A stretch of DNA of 64,000 nucleotides, from contig NZ_NFZQ01000012.1 in the NCBI RefSeq assembly GCF_002165135.1, positions 62,001-126,000 of the forward strand. Reading direction: 5' to 3'. Numbering within the stretch: position 1 is the first letter of the stretch; every line of letters starts with the position of its first letter. A program made the position numbers and the translations under genes. The stretch is from Pseudomonas sp. SID14000 (GTDB lineage: Bacteria > Pseudomonadota > Gammaproteobacteria > Pseudomonadales > Pseudomonadaceae). Positions 27,668-37,503 of this stretch are shown one piece after another. The notes below the pieces were generated by a model. That model had not been told where the DNA came from, did not search any database, and saw only the letters and a list, made by a program, of their open reading frames with translations.

Positions 27668-28789
27668 TCAGCCCCGGTAGTAACGTTGTGCCACGAAAGG
27701 CATTTTGCTGACTTTCAGGGCAACCTTCTTGCCACGCACCACGGCAAACAGTGAGGTGTCGAGTGCGGCATGTTCACTATCGATATAACCCATTGCTACA
27801 GGTGCGCCGAGTGTCGGGCCAAAGCCGCCACTGCACACTTTGCCTACAGGTTTATCGTTTGCATCGACAATATCTGCGCCTTCACGTACTGGCGTACGTT
27901 CCTGTGGCAACAGGCCCACACGTTTGCGCGCCACGCCATCGCGCTGTTGGGCGTAGATGGCCTCTGCACCCGGGAAGCCGGCGGCACGCGTGCCATCGGC
28001 ACGGCGAACCTTGGAAATGGCCCACAGCAGGCTGGCTTCCACCGGCGTGGTCTCGGTGTTCATGTCGTGGCCATACAGGCACAGGCCGGCTTCCAGGCGC
28101 AGCGAGTCGCGCGCACCCAGGCCGATCGGCTGTACTTCGGGCTCGGCCAGCAGGCGGCGGGCCAGGGCTTCGGCGGCATGTACCGGTACCGAAATTTCAT
28201 AGCCGTCTTCGCCGGTATAGCCCGAGCGGCTGACGAAGCAGTCTTCACCCAGCAGTTTCACCGGGCGGAACTGCATGAAGGTCATGCCGGCCACTTCCGG
28301 GGCCAGACGCTCCAGCACCTTGACCGCCGCCGGGCCTTGCAGGGCCAGCAGGGCGCGTTGCTCGAACAGCGGCTGCACCTCGCAACGGTTGCCGATGTGC
28401 GCTTGCAGGTGGGCCAGGTCCTGGTCCTTGCAGGCGGCGTTGACCACCAGGAACAGCGTGTCGTCGCCCAGGTTGGCAACCATCAGGTCATCAAGGATGC
28501 CGCCCTGCTCGTTGGTGAACATGGCATAGCGCTGCATGCCCACCGGCAGGTCGATGATATCCACCGGCACCAGGCTTTCCAGGGCCTTGGCGGCATCGCT
28601 ACCGCGCAGGGTGATCTGGCCCATGTGCGAGACATCGAACAGGCCGGCCTGCTCGCGGGTATGCAGGTGTTCCTTGAGCACGCCCAACGGGTACTGCACC
28701 GGCATGTCATAGCCGGCGAACGGCACCATGCGCGCACCCAGTTCCAGGTGCAGGGCGTGCAGTGGGGTCTTGAGCAGTGTTTCGGACAT
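27668..28789 (-). CDS. gcvT: Glycine cleavage system T protein (aminomethyltransferase) GcvT
   Basis: GcvT moves the aminomethyl group from lipoyl-GcvH to tetrahydrofolate, releasing ammonia. The 373-residue protein starts MSETLLKTPLHALHLELGARM. Conserved segments include MVPFAGYDMPVQYP, FDVSHMGQI, SGYTGEDGYEISV and LRLEAGLCLYGHD. It is the last gene of gcvH-gcvP-sdaA-gcvT, 26 bp after sdaA. Confidence 0.97.
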   Translation of the reverse strand: MSETLLKTPLHALHLELGARMVPFAGYDMPVQYPLGVLKEHLHTREQAGLFDVSHMGQITLRGSDAAKALESLVPVDIIDLPVGMQRYAMFTNEQGGILDDLMVANLGDDTLFLVVNAACKDQDLAHLQAHIGNRCEVQPLFEQRALLALQGPAAVKVLERLAPEVAGMTFMQFRPVKLLGEDCFVSRSGYTGEDGYEISVPVHAAEALARRLLAEPEVQPIGLGARDSLRLEAGLCLYGHDMNTETTPVEASLLWAISKVRRADGTRAAGFPGAEAIYAQQRDGVARKRVGLLPQERTPVREGADIVDANDKPVGKVCSGGFGPTLGAPVAMGYIDSEHAALDTSLFAVVRGKKVALKVSKMPFVAQRYYRG

Positions 28790-28815
28790 CGGTGACTCCT
28801 TGCTGTTGTTGTGGG

Positions 28816-30192
<1,377 letters not shown>

Positions 30193-30228
30193 GGGACCTC
30201 CTGCCAGAGATGCTGAGTGGACATTGAA

Positions 30229-30306
30229 CCCTGTGGGAGCGGGTTTACCCGCGAATGCGGCGGTAAAGCCACAATCGCATTCGCGGGTAAACCCGCTCCC
30301 ACAGGG
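30229..30306. repeat. REPIN inside the gcv operon, 31-bp perfect arms
   Basis: 30229-30259 (CCCTGTGGGAGCGGGTTTAC...) is exactly complementary to 30276-30306, with a 16-nt loop. It lies between gcvP and sdaA within an operon, where a strong hairpin may set relative mRNA levels. Confidence 0.92.
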
Positions 30307-30342
30307 ACCGCCATCCAAGGGTAGGTGGCGGGGCAGGGGCTA

Positions 30343-33198
30343 TCAGGCGTCCTGATAGCTCTCGATCGACGGGCAGGCGCACACCAGGTTGCGGTCGCCG
30401 AACACGTTGTCGACCCGACCGACCGGCGGCCAGTACTTGCCTTCAACCAGGCTCGGCAGCGGGTACACCGCCTGCTCGCGGCTATAGCCATGGGCCCATT
30501 CACCAACCAGCTCGGCCGCCGTGTGCGGGGCGTTCTTCAGCGGGTTGTCGTCCTTGTCCAGGCTACCGTTCTCGACCGCGCGGATTTCTTCGCGGATCTG
30601 GATCATCGCGTCGCAGAAGCGGTCCAGTTCTTCCTTGGACTCGCTTTCGGTCGGTTCGATCATCAGCGTGCCTGCCACCGGGAAGGACATGGTCGGGGCG
30701 TGGAAGCCGAAGTCGATCAGGCGCTTGGCCACGTCGTCGACGCTGATGCCGCTGGTGTCCTTCAGCGGGCGCAGGTCGAGGATGCACTCGTGGGCCACCA
30801 GGCCATTGCCGCCGGTATACAGAACAGGATAGTGCTCTTCCAGGCGACGGGCGATGTAGTTGGCGTTGAGGATCGCCATTTGTGAAGCACGCTTGAGGCC
30901 GGCACCGCCCATCATGCGGATGTACATCCAGGTGATAGGCAGGATGCTGGCGCTGCCGAACGGTGCGGCGCATACCGCGCCCTCGGTGTTTTCCAGCTGT
31001 GCGTGGCCGGGCAGGAACGGTGCCAGGTGCGACTTGACGCCGATCGGGCCGACGCCCGGGCCGCCACCGCCATGCGGAATGCAGAAGGTCTTGTGCAGGT
31101 TCAGGTGGGAAACGTCGCCACCGAACTTGCCCGGTGCGCACAGGCCGACCATGGCGTTCATGTTGGCGCCGTCGATGTACACCTGGCCACCGTTGTCGTG
31201 GATGATCGCGCAGATTTCACCGATCGCTTCCTCGAACACACCGTGGGTCGACGGGTAGGTAATCATGATCGCAGCCAGGCGCTCGCGGTGCTCGATGGCC
31301 TTGGCGCGCAGGTCCTCGACATCGACGTTGCCGCGGGCATCACAGGCGGTGACTACCACGCGCATGCCGGCCATGTGCGCGGTGGCCGGGTTGGTGCCGT
31401 GGGCCGACGACGGGATCAGGCAGATGTCGCGGTGGCCTTCGCCGCGGCTGCGGTGGTAGGCGCGGATGGCCAAGAGGCCTGCGTACTCGCCCTGGGAGCC
31501 GGCGTTGGGCTGCAGCGATACGGCGTCGTAGCCGGTGGCGGCGCAGAGCATGGCTTCCAGCTCGGTGGTCATCTGCAGGTAGCCCTGGCTCTGCTCGGCC
31601 GGGGCGAACGGGTGCAGGTTGCCGAACTCGGCCCAGGTGACCGGGATCATTTCGCTGGCGGCGTTCAGCTTCATTGTGCACGAGCCCAGCGGGATCATGC
31701 TGCGGTCCAGCGCCAGGTCCTTGTCGGCCAGGCGGCGCAGGTAGCGCATCAGCTCGGTTTCGCTGTGGTAACGGTTGAATACCGGGTGCGCGAGGATGGC
31801 CGACTGGCGCAGCAGGGCAGCAGGTAGCAGCGAGCCGGTGCTGGCGGCCAAGGCGTTGAAGTCTGGTTGGGCCTGGTCGCCACCGATCAGTTGCCACAGG
31901 GTTTCGACATCGGCCTGGGTACTGGTTTCGTCCAGCGACAGCCCTACGTGGTCAGCGTCGATCTGGCGCAGGTTGATGCCCTGGGCGCGCGCCTTTTCGT
32001 GCAGGCTGGCAGTGGCAATGCCGGTGGCCAGGGTCAGGGTGTCGAAGGCGCTGGCGCCCACTACCTGTACGCCCAACGTCTTCAGGCCAGCCGCCAGGAT
32101 CGCGGTCAGGGCATGGGTACGTTCGGCGATGCGCTTGAGGCCGGCCGGGCCGTGGTACACGGCGAACATGCTGGCGATGTTGGCCAGCAGCACCTGGGCG
32201 GTGCAGATGTTGCTGGTGGCCTTTTCGCGGCGGATGTGCTGTTCGCGGGTCTGCATGGCCAGGCGCAGGGCGGTCTTGCCGAAGCGGTCGATCGACACGC
32301 CGACCAGGCGGCCCGGCATGTCGCGCTTGAACGCGTCACGGGTGGCGAAGTAGGCGGCGTGCGGGCCACCGAAGCCCAGTGGCACGCCGAAGCGCTGGGC
32401 GCTGCCGATGGCCACGTCGGCGCCAAACTCGCCCGGCGGGGTCAGCAGGGTCAGGGCCAGCAGGTCGGCGGCAACGGCGACCAGGGCGTTGGCGGCGTGG
32501 AAGCGCTCGACCACTTCCCGGTAGTCGAACACTTCACCGTTGCTGGCCGGGTATTGCAGCAGGGCGCCGAAGAAGGCACTGACATCGCCCAGCTCGCGCT
32601 CGTCGCCGATCACGATCTCGATGCCCAGAGGCTCGGCACGGGTGCGCAGCACGTCAAGGGTTTGCGGGTGGCAGTGCACGGAGGCGAAGAAGGTGTGGCT
32701 GGCCTTGTTCTTCGACAGGCGCTTGCAGAAGGTCATGGCCTCGGCCGCAGCGGTGGCTTCGTCGAGCAGGGAGGCGTTGGCGATCGGCAGGCCGGTCAGG
32801 TCGCTGATCAGGGTCTGGAAGTTCAGCAGCGCTTCCAGGCGGCCCTGGGAAATTTCTGGCTGGTAAGGGGTATAGGCGGTGTACCAGGCCGGGTTTTCCA
32901 GCAGGTTGCGCAGGATCGGCGCCGGGGTGTGGGTGTTGTAGTAGCCCTGGCCGATGTAGCTCTTGAACAGTTGGTTCTTGCCGGCGATGGCCTTGAGCGC
33001 GGCGAGCGCGTCGGCTTCGCTCTGGCCGTCGTGCGAGCCGAGCACGCTGGTGCCTTTGATGCTGTCGGGGATGACCGCAGCGGTCATGGCTTCCAGCGAG
33101 TCGAAGCCGAGGGCGGCCAGCATGGCCTGCTCGTCGGCGGCGCGCGGGCCGATGTGGCGGGCGATGAATTCGTTGGCGGTGCCGAGGTTGATGGTCAT
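30343..33198 (-). CDS. gcvP: Glycine dehydrogenase (decarboxylating) GcvP
   Basis: The P protein decarboxylates glycine with PLP and passes the aminomethyl group to GcvH. The 951-residue protein is a fused alpha/beta type of usual bacterial length. The PLP-lysine region LNLHKTFCIPHGGGGPGVGP is intact, as is the N-terminal FIARHIGPRAADEQAML. It starts 11 bp after gcvH. Confidence 0.98.
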   Translation of the reverse strand: MTINLGTANEFIARHIGPRAADEQAMLAALGFDSLEAMTAAVIPDSIKGTSVLGSHDGQSEADALAALKAIAGKNQLFKSYIGQGYYNTHTPAPILRNLLENPAWYTAYTPYQPEISQGRLEALLNFQTLISDLTGLPIANASLLDEATAAAEAMTFCKRLSKNKASHTFFASVHCHPQTLDVLRTRAEPLGIEIVIGDERELGDVSAFFGALLQYPASNGEVFDYREVVERFHAANALVAVAADLLALTLLTPPGEFGADVAIGSAQRFGVPLGFGGPHAAYFATRDAFKRDMPGRLVGVSIDRFGKTALRLAMQTREQHIRREKATSNICTAQVLLANIASMFAVYHGPAGLKRIAERTHALTAILAAGLKTLGVQVVGASAFDTLTLATGIATASLHEKARAQGINLRQIDADHVGLSLDETSTQADVETLWQLIGGDQAQPDFNALAASTGSLLPAALLRQSAILAHPVFNRYHSETELMRYLRRLADKDLALDRSMIPLGSCTMKLNAASEMIPVTWAEFGNLHPFAPAEQSQGYLQMTTELEAMLCAATGYDAVSLQPNAGSQGEYAGLLAIRAYHRSRGEGHRDICLIPSSAHGTNPATAHMAGMRVVVTACDARGNVDVEDLRAKAIEHRERLAAIMITYPSTHGVFEEAIGEICAIIHDNGGQVYIDGANMNAMVGLCAPGKFGGDVSHLNLHKTFCIPHGGGGPGVGPIGVKSHLAPFLPGHAQLENTEGAVCAAPFGSASILPITWMYIRMMGGAGLKRASQMAILNANYIARRLEEHYPVLYTGGNGLVAHECILDLRPLKDTSGISVDDVAKRLIDFGFHAPTMSFPVAGTLMIEPTESESKEELDRFCDAMIQIREEIRAVENGSLDKDDNPLKNAPHTAAELVGEWAHGYSREQAVYPLPSLVEGKYWPPVGRVDNVFGDRNLVCACPSIESYQDA

Positions 33199-33209
33199 GG
33201 CAGGGTCCC

Positions 33210-33593
33210 TCAGGCGTCGTCGTTGGCTTTGATCAGGCGGTCGTAGGCGTCCTGGTCGAGCAGGGTGGCCACGGCGCCGGCATCGGCGGGAATGAAGCGG
33301 AAGAACCAGCCTTCGCCCATCGGGTCTTCGTTGACCAGTTCCGGGCTGTCTTCGAGCTGGTCATTGATCTGCACCACTTCGCCGGTCAAGGGCATGTACA
33401 CACCGCTGGCGGCCTTGACCGACTCGACGGTGGACGCTTCGCTGCCTTTCTCATACTGCTGCAACTCTGGCAGTTGCACGAAAACCACATCGCCAAGGGC
33501 GTTCTGGGCGTAGGCGGTGATGCCTACGGTGACGCTGCCATCGGCTTCGACGCGCAGCCATTCGTGATCTTCAGTGAAACGCAACTCGCTCAT
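33210..33593 (-). CDS. gcvH: Glycine cleavage system H protein GcvH
   Basis: GcvH carries the aminomethyl intermediate on a lipoyl arm between GcvP, GcvT and Lpd. The 127-residue protein has the lipoyl-lysine motif ASTVESVKAASGVYMPL. It is the first gene of the gcv operon; a sigma-54-type promoter and upstream dyads lie 50-260 bp before its start. No gcvL/lpd is in the window, so the L protein must come from elsewhere. Confidence 0.97.
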   Translation of the reverse strand: MSELRFTEDHEWLRVEADGSVTVGITAYAQNALGDVVFVQLPELQQYEKGSEASTVESVKAASGVYMPLTGEVVQINDQLEDSPELVNEDPMGEGWFFRFIPADAGAVATLLDQDAYDRLIKANDDA

Positions 33594-33659
33594 GGGGAAT
33601 CCTCGGGAAGCAGGGCGTTAGGCGCGGTGGCTCCGCGCTCTTGGGGTTGTGATTCCCTT

Positions 33660-33676
33660 AGCAAAAATGCGGCCAA
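33660..33676 (-). promoter_or_regulatory. Sigma-54 (-24/-12) promoter of the gcvH operon
   Basis: On the minus strand the sequence is TTGGCCGCATTTTTGCT. It matches the RpoN consensus YTGGCACGRNNNTTGCW at 14 of 17 positions, counting N positions as matches, with the essential GG and GC exactly 10 nt apart. The predicted transcription start is about 12 nt downstream, near 33649, leaving a leader of about 55 nt before gcvH. Confidence 0.75.
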
Positions 33677-33694
33677 TATTTAAAAAGTCATTTA

Positions 33695-33707
33695 AATCAA
33701 TGACTTA
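33695..33707 (+). promoter_or_regulatory. IHF-like site upstream of the gcvH promoter
   Basis: AATCAATGACTTA matches the IHF consensus WATCAANNNNTTR exactly. It lies between the -24/-12 element and the upstream dyads, where IHF bends DNA in many enhancer-dependent promoters. It overlaps an 8-bp inverted repeat (AAGTCATT/AATGACTT, 33685-33706), so another protein could bind here instead. Confidence 0.55.
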
Positions 33708-33738
33708 CAAAGCTTTCCTGGCGCTTTCCTATTTTCTT

Positions 33739-33756
33739 TGGAATGAAAACGCTACA
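33739..33756 (-). promoter_or_regulatory. Upstream activator-like dyad A (GcsR-type)
   Basis: On the minus strand this reads TGTAGCG-TTTT-CATTCCA. As I recall it, the P. aeruginosa GcsR site is TGTAACG-N4-CGTTCCG; this matches 11 of 14 defined bases. It is about 70 bp upstream of the -24 box. Confidence 0.5.
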
Positions 33757-33773
33757 CACAGTGGGCGGAGGAA

Positions 33774-33796
33774 AAGGGTTTGGGGTTCAAACCCTT
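33774..33796. repeat. 9-bp perfect stem-loop
   Basis: AAGGGTTTG and CAAACCCTT pair around a 5-nt GGGTT loop. It superficially resembles a tRNA T-arm, but no tRNA body surrounds it. It lies between the two activator-like dyads; its role is unknown. Confidence 0.5.
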
Positions 33797-33819
33797 GGCG
33801 AGCCGTATCCAGGCGAGGT

Positions 33820-33837
33820 TGTAGCGAATTCGATACG
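33820..33837 (+). promoter_or_regulatory. Upstream activator-like dyad B (GcsR-type)
   Basis: TGTAGCG-AATT-CGATACG shares the TGTAGCG half-site of dyad A and matches the recalled GcsR consensus at 11 of 14 defined bases. It is about 145 bp upstream of the -24 box. Confidence 0.5.
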
Positions 33838-33838
33838 G

Positions 33839-33856
33839 TGTACTGAAATAAGTACA
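33839..33856. promoter_or_regulatory. Upstream 18-bp dyad C
   Basis: TGTACT-GAAATA-AGTACA is a perfect 6-bp inverted repeat with the 18-bp size of a TyrR-type box. It is separated from dyad B by a single base. Confidence 0.4.
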
Positions 33857-34038
33857 GGTGGCGAGGCATGACAGATGTAAAGGTGGGTCAGCAATAAAAT
33901 CTGTCGCGCATCGGTTGGCTGGCAAGGACTGGCTTGGGCAGTTGTGTCTGCCTGCGCGTCAGATCACAAAGGGGCCCTTCTTTATCGCGCCCGGCTTCGT
34001 CTTGTGATCTGTCAGAGTTGTAGTTCGACGTTGTCAAT
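33857..34038. other. Intergenic stretch between gcv upstream region and GFA gene
   Basis: No gene is supported. It contains an inverted repeat CAGATCACAA (33960-33969) / TTGTGATCTG (34002-34011) around a 32-nt spacer, just downstream of the minus-strand GFA-family gene. It marks the left edge of the accessory block. Confidence 0.4.
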
Positions 34039-34434
34039 TTAATTGTATGGGTGTGCAGGGAATTGTTTAGCGTTATCGCAAATTTCGTACCAGCTCGGTT
34101 TTTCCTTGACAAACTCGTGGAACAGGTTTGAAAGGTTCAATGCGTCGTCGAAACAGTTAGCAGCCACTGGAAAGGAATCGGCGGTTGATGTCACCTCACC
34201 CAACGCAGTTCCGCATATCGAGCAAAAGCATCGGTTGTACTTGTAAGGTGCTTCGGGCTTATAAGTCGTTATCGAATCCAGGCCGGACAGCATTTCGAAC
34301 GACGAGCGTGGTACAAAAACAAATGTACTGGCCCCTGCCTTTCTGCAGCGGGAGCAGTGACATGTACCCATCATTGTCGGCGGGCTGGATACCAGAAACT
34401 TTACCGCTCCACAGCAGCAACTACCTTTAAGCAT
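34039..34434 (-). CDS. GFA-family (glutathione-dependent formaldehyde-activating-like) protein
   Basis: A 131-residue protein with the GFA/Mss4-like zinc fold: GSCCCGAVKF, then THCSRC-like TCHCSRCRKAGAS and CFCSICGTALGE supply the zinc Cys residues. Most members are not true Gfa enzymes, so the activity is unknown. A GGAAG ribosome site precedes the ATG. The gene and its flanks look richer in A/T than the conserved genes around them. Confidence 0.85.
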   Translation of the reverse strand: MLKGSCCCGAVKFLVSSPPTMMGTCHCSRCRKAGASTFVFVPRSSFEMLSGLDSITTYKPEAPYKYNRCFCSICGTALGEVTSTADSFPVAANCFDDALNLSNLFHEFVKEKPSWYEICDNAKQFPAHPYN

Positions 34435-34499
34435 ATCTTCCTTCCTCTGGATAAATGTACACTGTACAAAATTACAGTGTCATGGGGCGAACCTTACCA

Positions 34500-34742
34500 T
34501 CAAGCACGTCGTGACGCCACTCCCACCAAAACGGGCAGCAAGCCTAGCGCTTGAATGGAAGTCAGTGTCCGAGGCGCGCTGCTGGACACAACCGCTTTGG
34601 CGGTAGCAGCCAGCTCGACGCTATCCTTCGGTGCGGGCAGGTTTTTGATTTCGGAAAGGTTGGATTGCTCGATCCAGCGCTTCATATCGTGCGCTGAAAA
34701 TCTTGCCGGCAGCACAATCAATCAGCTTGTTCCGCTGTGCAT
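34500..34742 (-). pseudogene. Remnant of a histidine-phosphatase gene
   Basis: The minus strand encodes SAHDMKRWIEQSN...LPAP...APRTLTSIQALGL, which aligns without gaps to residues of the intact phosphatase at 37504-38076 (29 of 53 identical by eye). The region that should hold the catalytic RHG motif reads MHSGTS followed by an in-frame TGA at 34722-34724, and the C-terminal half is missing. It is therefore a decayed fragment, not a functional gene. It lies between the GFA gene and the TonB receptor. Confidence 0.75.
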
Positions 34743-34763
34743 CCGGAATAGAGCTGGCACCCT

Positions 34764-36827
34764 TTAAAAATCGAACGTCATGCCGGCATAAATTGCGCGA
34801 CCATCACCAGGCGAATGCAGGGACGCGTCCGCTCCATCCGGGTCGTACCAGACATATTCATAGTAGCGATTGGTGAGGTTCTTCAGTTGCAGGTCCACGC
34901 TCATCAAGTCGCTGAGCTTGTAGGTCGCGCCGAGGTTCATCAGTACGTAACCGCCGTAAGTTCCCTGCGTGTTCTCCCGCTCAAGGTAGTAGTTGGTCTG
35001 CCCGTTAGCCCAGGCTGTAAGTTGCAGTGCCGGGGCGGCCTGGTAGCTGATACCGGTGTTCCACAGGTGGTGCGGCACGTGGTCGATTTCCTTGCCCTTG
35101 CTGTCCGGGAGCGCGCTGCTGGGTTCAAGAATTTTCGAGTACTGCCAGGAGTAGGACATCCATACCTCGGTGCGCTCGTCAGGGTGCAGGTTGACCTGCA
35201 GGTCGTAGCCCCAGCGGCGTGTCTCGCCGACGTTGTCGGATTCGCCGCTCGGGTCGTTCAGGCGACGGCTGACCTCGCCGGTGGCGTCCTGGCGCCAGTA
35301 GGCCACGCGGCCATCGATCCAACTGGCAGGGGTAAATTTCACACCGGTTTCCCAGCCTTCGTTGATCGAAGGGTCGAGGTCTTCGTTGCGCGGCGGCACC
35401 TTGTAGGCTGCAGCGCCGGTACCGACCTGGAAGGTGCGGCCCCAGTTCGCATAGACACTGGCGAACTGCCACGGTGAGTAGACGATGCTGAGTTTGGGCT
35501 GCTTGATCAACCCATAGTCGTTTATGTCGTAGTCCTGCCCGGTCATCTTGTTGGTGAAATCACCACTGATCTTGTCGACGCGATACGCAGGGACAATCTT
35601 CAGCGATTCGACCGGCTCGATTTCAGCCAGGACATAGGCACCGACGGTGTTGAAGTCGAAGTCCTGATCGCGGGTCTGCGCCTGGCGCACACGTTCCACC
35701 GTGCGGTAGCGCTCGCTACGGTTCTGCTGCTTCTGCACGTCGCTGCCGCCTTCCAGGGCGAAAGTGCGCAGCCAGTCGATCTGAGGCCGCCAGGTCAGGG
35801 AGGTGATGGCGCCGTACTGGTCCTCGTAGGTATCGCGCTCCTGCTGTGAACTGGTACGCCAGTATTGCGTCCAGCGGCGATCGTCGAACGTATTGACGTA
35901 GGTCTTGGCCAACCACGACAAGGTGTCGGTCAGATCGGTGTCCAAATGCACGCTGACCTGGTTCATCCGCCGTGTGCCCTTGTCTGTAGCGTTGTAGTCA
36001 TTGCTCATGTGAGGGTGATGGTGGGCGTCATTCTCGGTCAGGTACCCGGCCTCCTGAGCTTCCGACTCGTAGTGGCGGGCAATCAGGCCGAGGCGGTAGC
36101 TGCCATTGTCGGGGGTGTAGAACCACTTGCCACCGAAGTTGTAGCGTTCGGTATCGGCATGTTCGCGATAGCCATCGACCTGTTGTCGGGCGAAGAAGTA
36201 GTTCTGCGTCCAGTTGCTGGTTTCGATGCCTTTTGCCAGCTGTACCTCGCGAGTATTGAAGCTGCCGTAGCGCAGACGGGCCTTGTTGTAGTTACCACCA
36301 ATGCGGGTGTTGATATTGACGTTACCGGCGATGTTGTTCAGGCCGTAGCGCGGGTCGCTGGTGCCGCGCGCCACCTCGATGGTGTCGATGTCCATCGGGA
36401 ACACCGAGTCGATGAAGGGCATGTTGCCGTCGTTGGTGTTGCTGGGAATGCCGTCGATCAACAGCTTCACTGCATTGACTTCACCTTCGCCGTTGAAGCC
36501 GCGGAACGACAACTTGCCAGAGGTGGTGCCCTGGTTGAACTCTGTGAGCATTACACCGGGCGCGCGGTTGAACAGTTCCCAGCTGTAGGTGACCGGCATT
36601 TTCTCAAGGATATCGCCACCGAGAATGTCCACCGAGCTGAGGACGGTACTGGTGGGCAGCGGACCGGTACTGGTACCGCTGACAGTAACGGCGCCGAGGG
36701 TCAAGGTGGAGTTTTCGCTGGGCAGCGTTTCGGCCACCACCGCCTGGGACAGAGGGTTCAGGGTGGAAACGCAGGTGATGGCAAAAACGGGCAATACAGT
36801 GCGTGCGGTGCTACGGAACGCAGGCAT
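34764..36827 (-). CDS. TonB-dependent outer-membrane receptor (possible metal uptake)
   Basis: A 687-residue TonB-dependent receptor with signal peptide (about residues 1-32), a plug domain (GEVNAVKLLIDGIPSNTNDG, IEVARGTSDPRYGLNNIAG) and a 22-strand barrel ending in Phe. There is no N-terminal STN signalling domain. A His-rich loop HHHPHM lies at residues 269-274. The upstream neighbour is a DUF2946 protein with Cys/His motifs, often found with copper-related receptors. Metal specificity is inference; FecA-type substrates remain possible. Confidence 0.85.
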   Translation of the reverse strand: MPAFRSTARTVLPVFAITCVSTLNPLSQAVVAETLPSENSTLTLGAVTVSGTSTGPLPTSTVLSSVDILGGDILEKMPVTYSWELFNRAPGVMLTEFNQGTTSGKLSFRGFNGEGEVNAVKLLIDGIPSNTNDGNMPFIDSVFPMDIDTIEVARGTSDPRYGLNNIAGNVNINTRIGGNYNKARLRYGSFNTREVQLAKGIETSNWTQNYFFARQQVDGYREHADTERYNFGGKWFYTPDNGSYRLGLIARHYESEAQEAGYLTENDAHHHPHMSNDYNATDKGTRRMNQVSVHLDTDLTDTLSWLAKTYVNTFDDRRWTQYWRTSSQQERDTYEDQYGAITSLTWRPQIDWLRTFALEGGSDVQKQQNRSERYRTVERVRQAQTRDQDFDFNTVGAYVLAEIEPVESLKIVPAYRVDKISGDFTNKMTGQDYDINDYGLIKQPKLSIVYSPWQFASVYANWGRTFQVGTGAAAYKVPPRNEDLDPSINEGWETGVKFTPASWIDGRVAYWRQDATGEVSRRLNDPSGESDNVGETRRWGYDLQVNLHPDERTEVWMSYSWQYSKILEPSSALPDSKGKEIDHVPHHLWNTGISYQAAPALQLTAWANGQTNYYLERENTQGTYGGYVLMNLGATYKLSDLMSVDLQLKNLTNRYYEYVWYDPDGADASLHSPGDGRAIYAGMTFDF

Positions 36828-36906
36828 GGAGAGAGCTTCCTGGCAAGAAAAAGTCGGGCACGGTCATCACGCGCATCGTGCGCGGGACCTGGAAGTAGTC
36901 GACAGA

Positions 36907-37323
36907 TCAGGCCAAGGGAGAGGCGCGTGGACTCAGGTTGGGCCACTGCTCACGAGGTAGCCGCAAGGTAGGGGCATGGCCGAGCAGCAGCTCAGCGGGC
37001 CAGAAACGCGGGAACAGATGCTTGAAATAGTCACCGGCTAGCAGTGCCTGACCGGCGTGACCGCAGCAGCAATCACCGGCTTGCAGCTTGCTATCGGCAT
37101 GCTCGGCCAGTTCGGGCTGATTGAGTTTGAGTTGAGCCAGTAGTGATTTTGGCAGGCTCTGCGTGCCATGCAGGCTACAGAAGCTGCCGAGAATCAGCGA
37201 CTGGTCTACAGCCGGGGCGCGCAGGGAACGGTCGAGCGGCATCGCCAGCAGGTTGAACACCACTGCGAAACAGGCGAGCAGCCAGAGGTGAGTGCGAATG
37301 ACTGGCAGCATGGACCGCCCCAT
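36907..37323 (-). CDS. DUF2946-like Cys/His-rich membrane or secreted protein
   Basis: A 138-residue protein with an N-terminal hydrophobic segment (LWLLACFAVVFNLLAM, about residues 13-28), then FCSLHG (Cys49, His52) and DCCCGH (Cys85-87, His89). This matches the DUF2946 pattern, which is linked to copper genes in Pseudomonas. It is 79 bp upstream of the TonB receptor on the same strand, so they are probably co-transcribed. The start could also be the ATG at 37311. Confidence 0.7.
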   Translation of the reverse strand: MGRSMLPVIRTHLWLLACFAVVFNLLAMPLDRSLRAPAVDQSLILGSFCSLHGTQSLPKSLLAQLKLNQPELAEHADSKLQAGDCCCGHAGQALLAGDYFKHLFPRFWPAELLLGHAPTLRLPREQWPNLSPRASPLA

Positions 37324-37503
37324 GGAGTAAGTTGCGCATTAAGCCGCATCGGTGGCGCTCTGTAAAAGTTCCAGGCAGCGCCATTTTGTCGCAGACGGGG
37401 CCGGGCAGTTCAGCTTGCTGGCCGCTCGCAGTGCGTCAACCCGGGGGAATGCTAGAGTCGCCGGTCATGGATCGTACCTGGAACTTGTAGCTATAACGGC
37501 CGC

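Noticed and set aside
33771..33800. GGTTCAAACCC segment resembling a tRNA T-arm
   Set aside because: No acceptor stem, anticodon arm or CCA end could be built around it; it is only a local stem-loop.
36757..36860. Possible Fur or sigma-54 element upstream of the accessory TonB receptor
   Set aside because: No sequence with adequate match to either consensus was found in the 79-bp gap or before the DUF2946 gene.
37366..37486. Inverted repeat AAGTTCCAGG / CCTGGAACTT flanking the DUF2946 upstream region
   Set aside because: The 10-bp arms are 101 bp apart and do not match a known operator; no target-site duplication or transposase suggests a mobile element.
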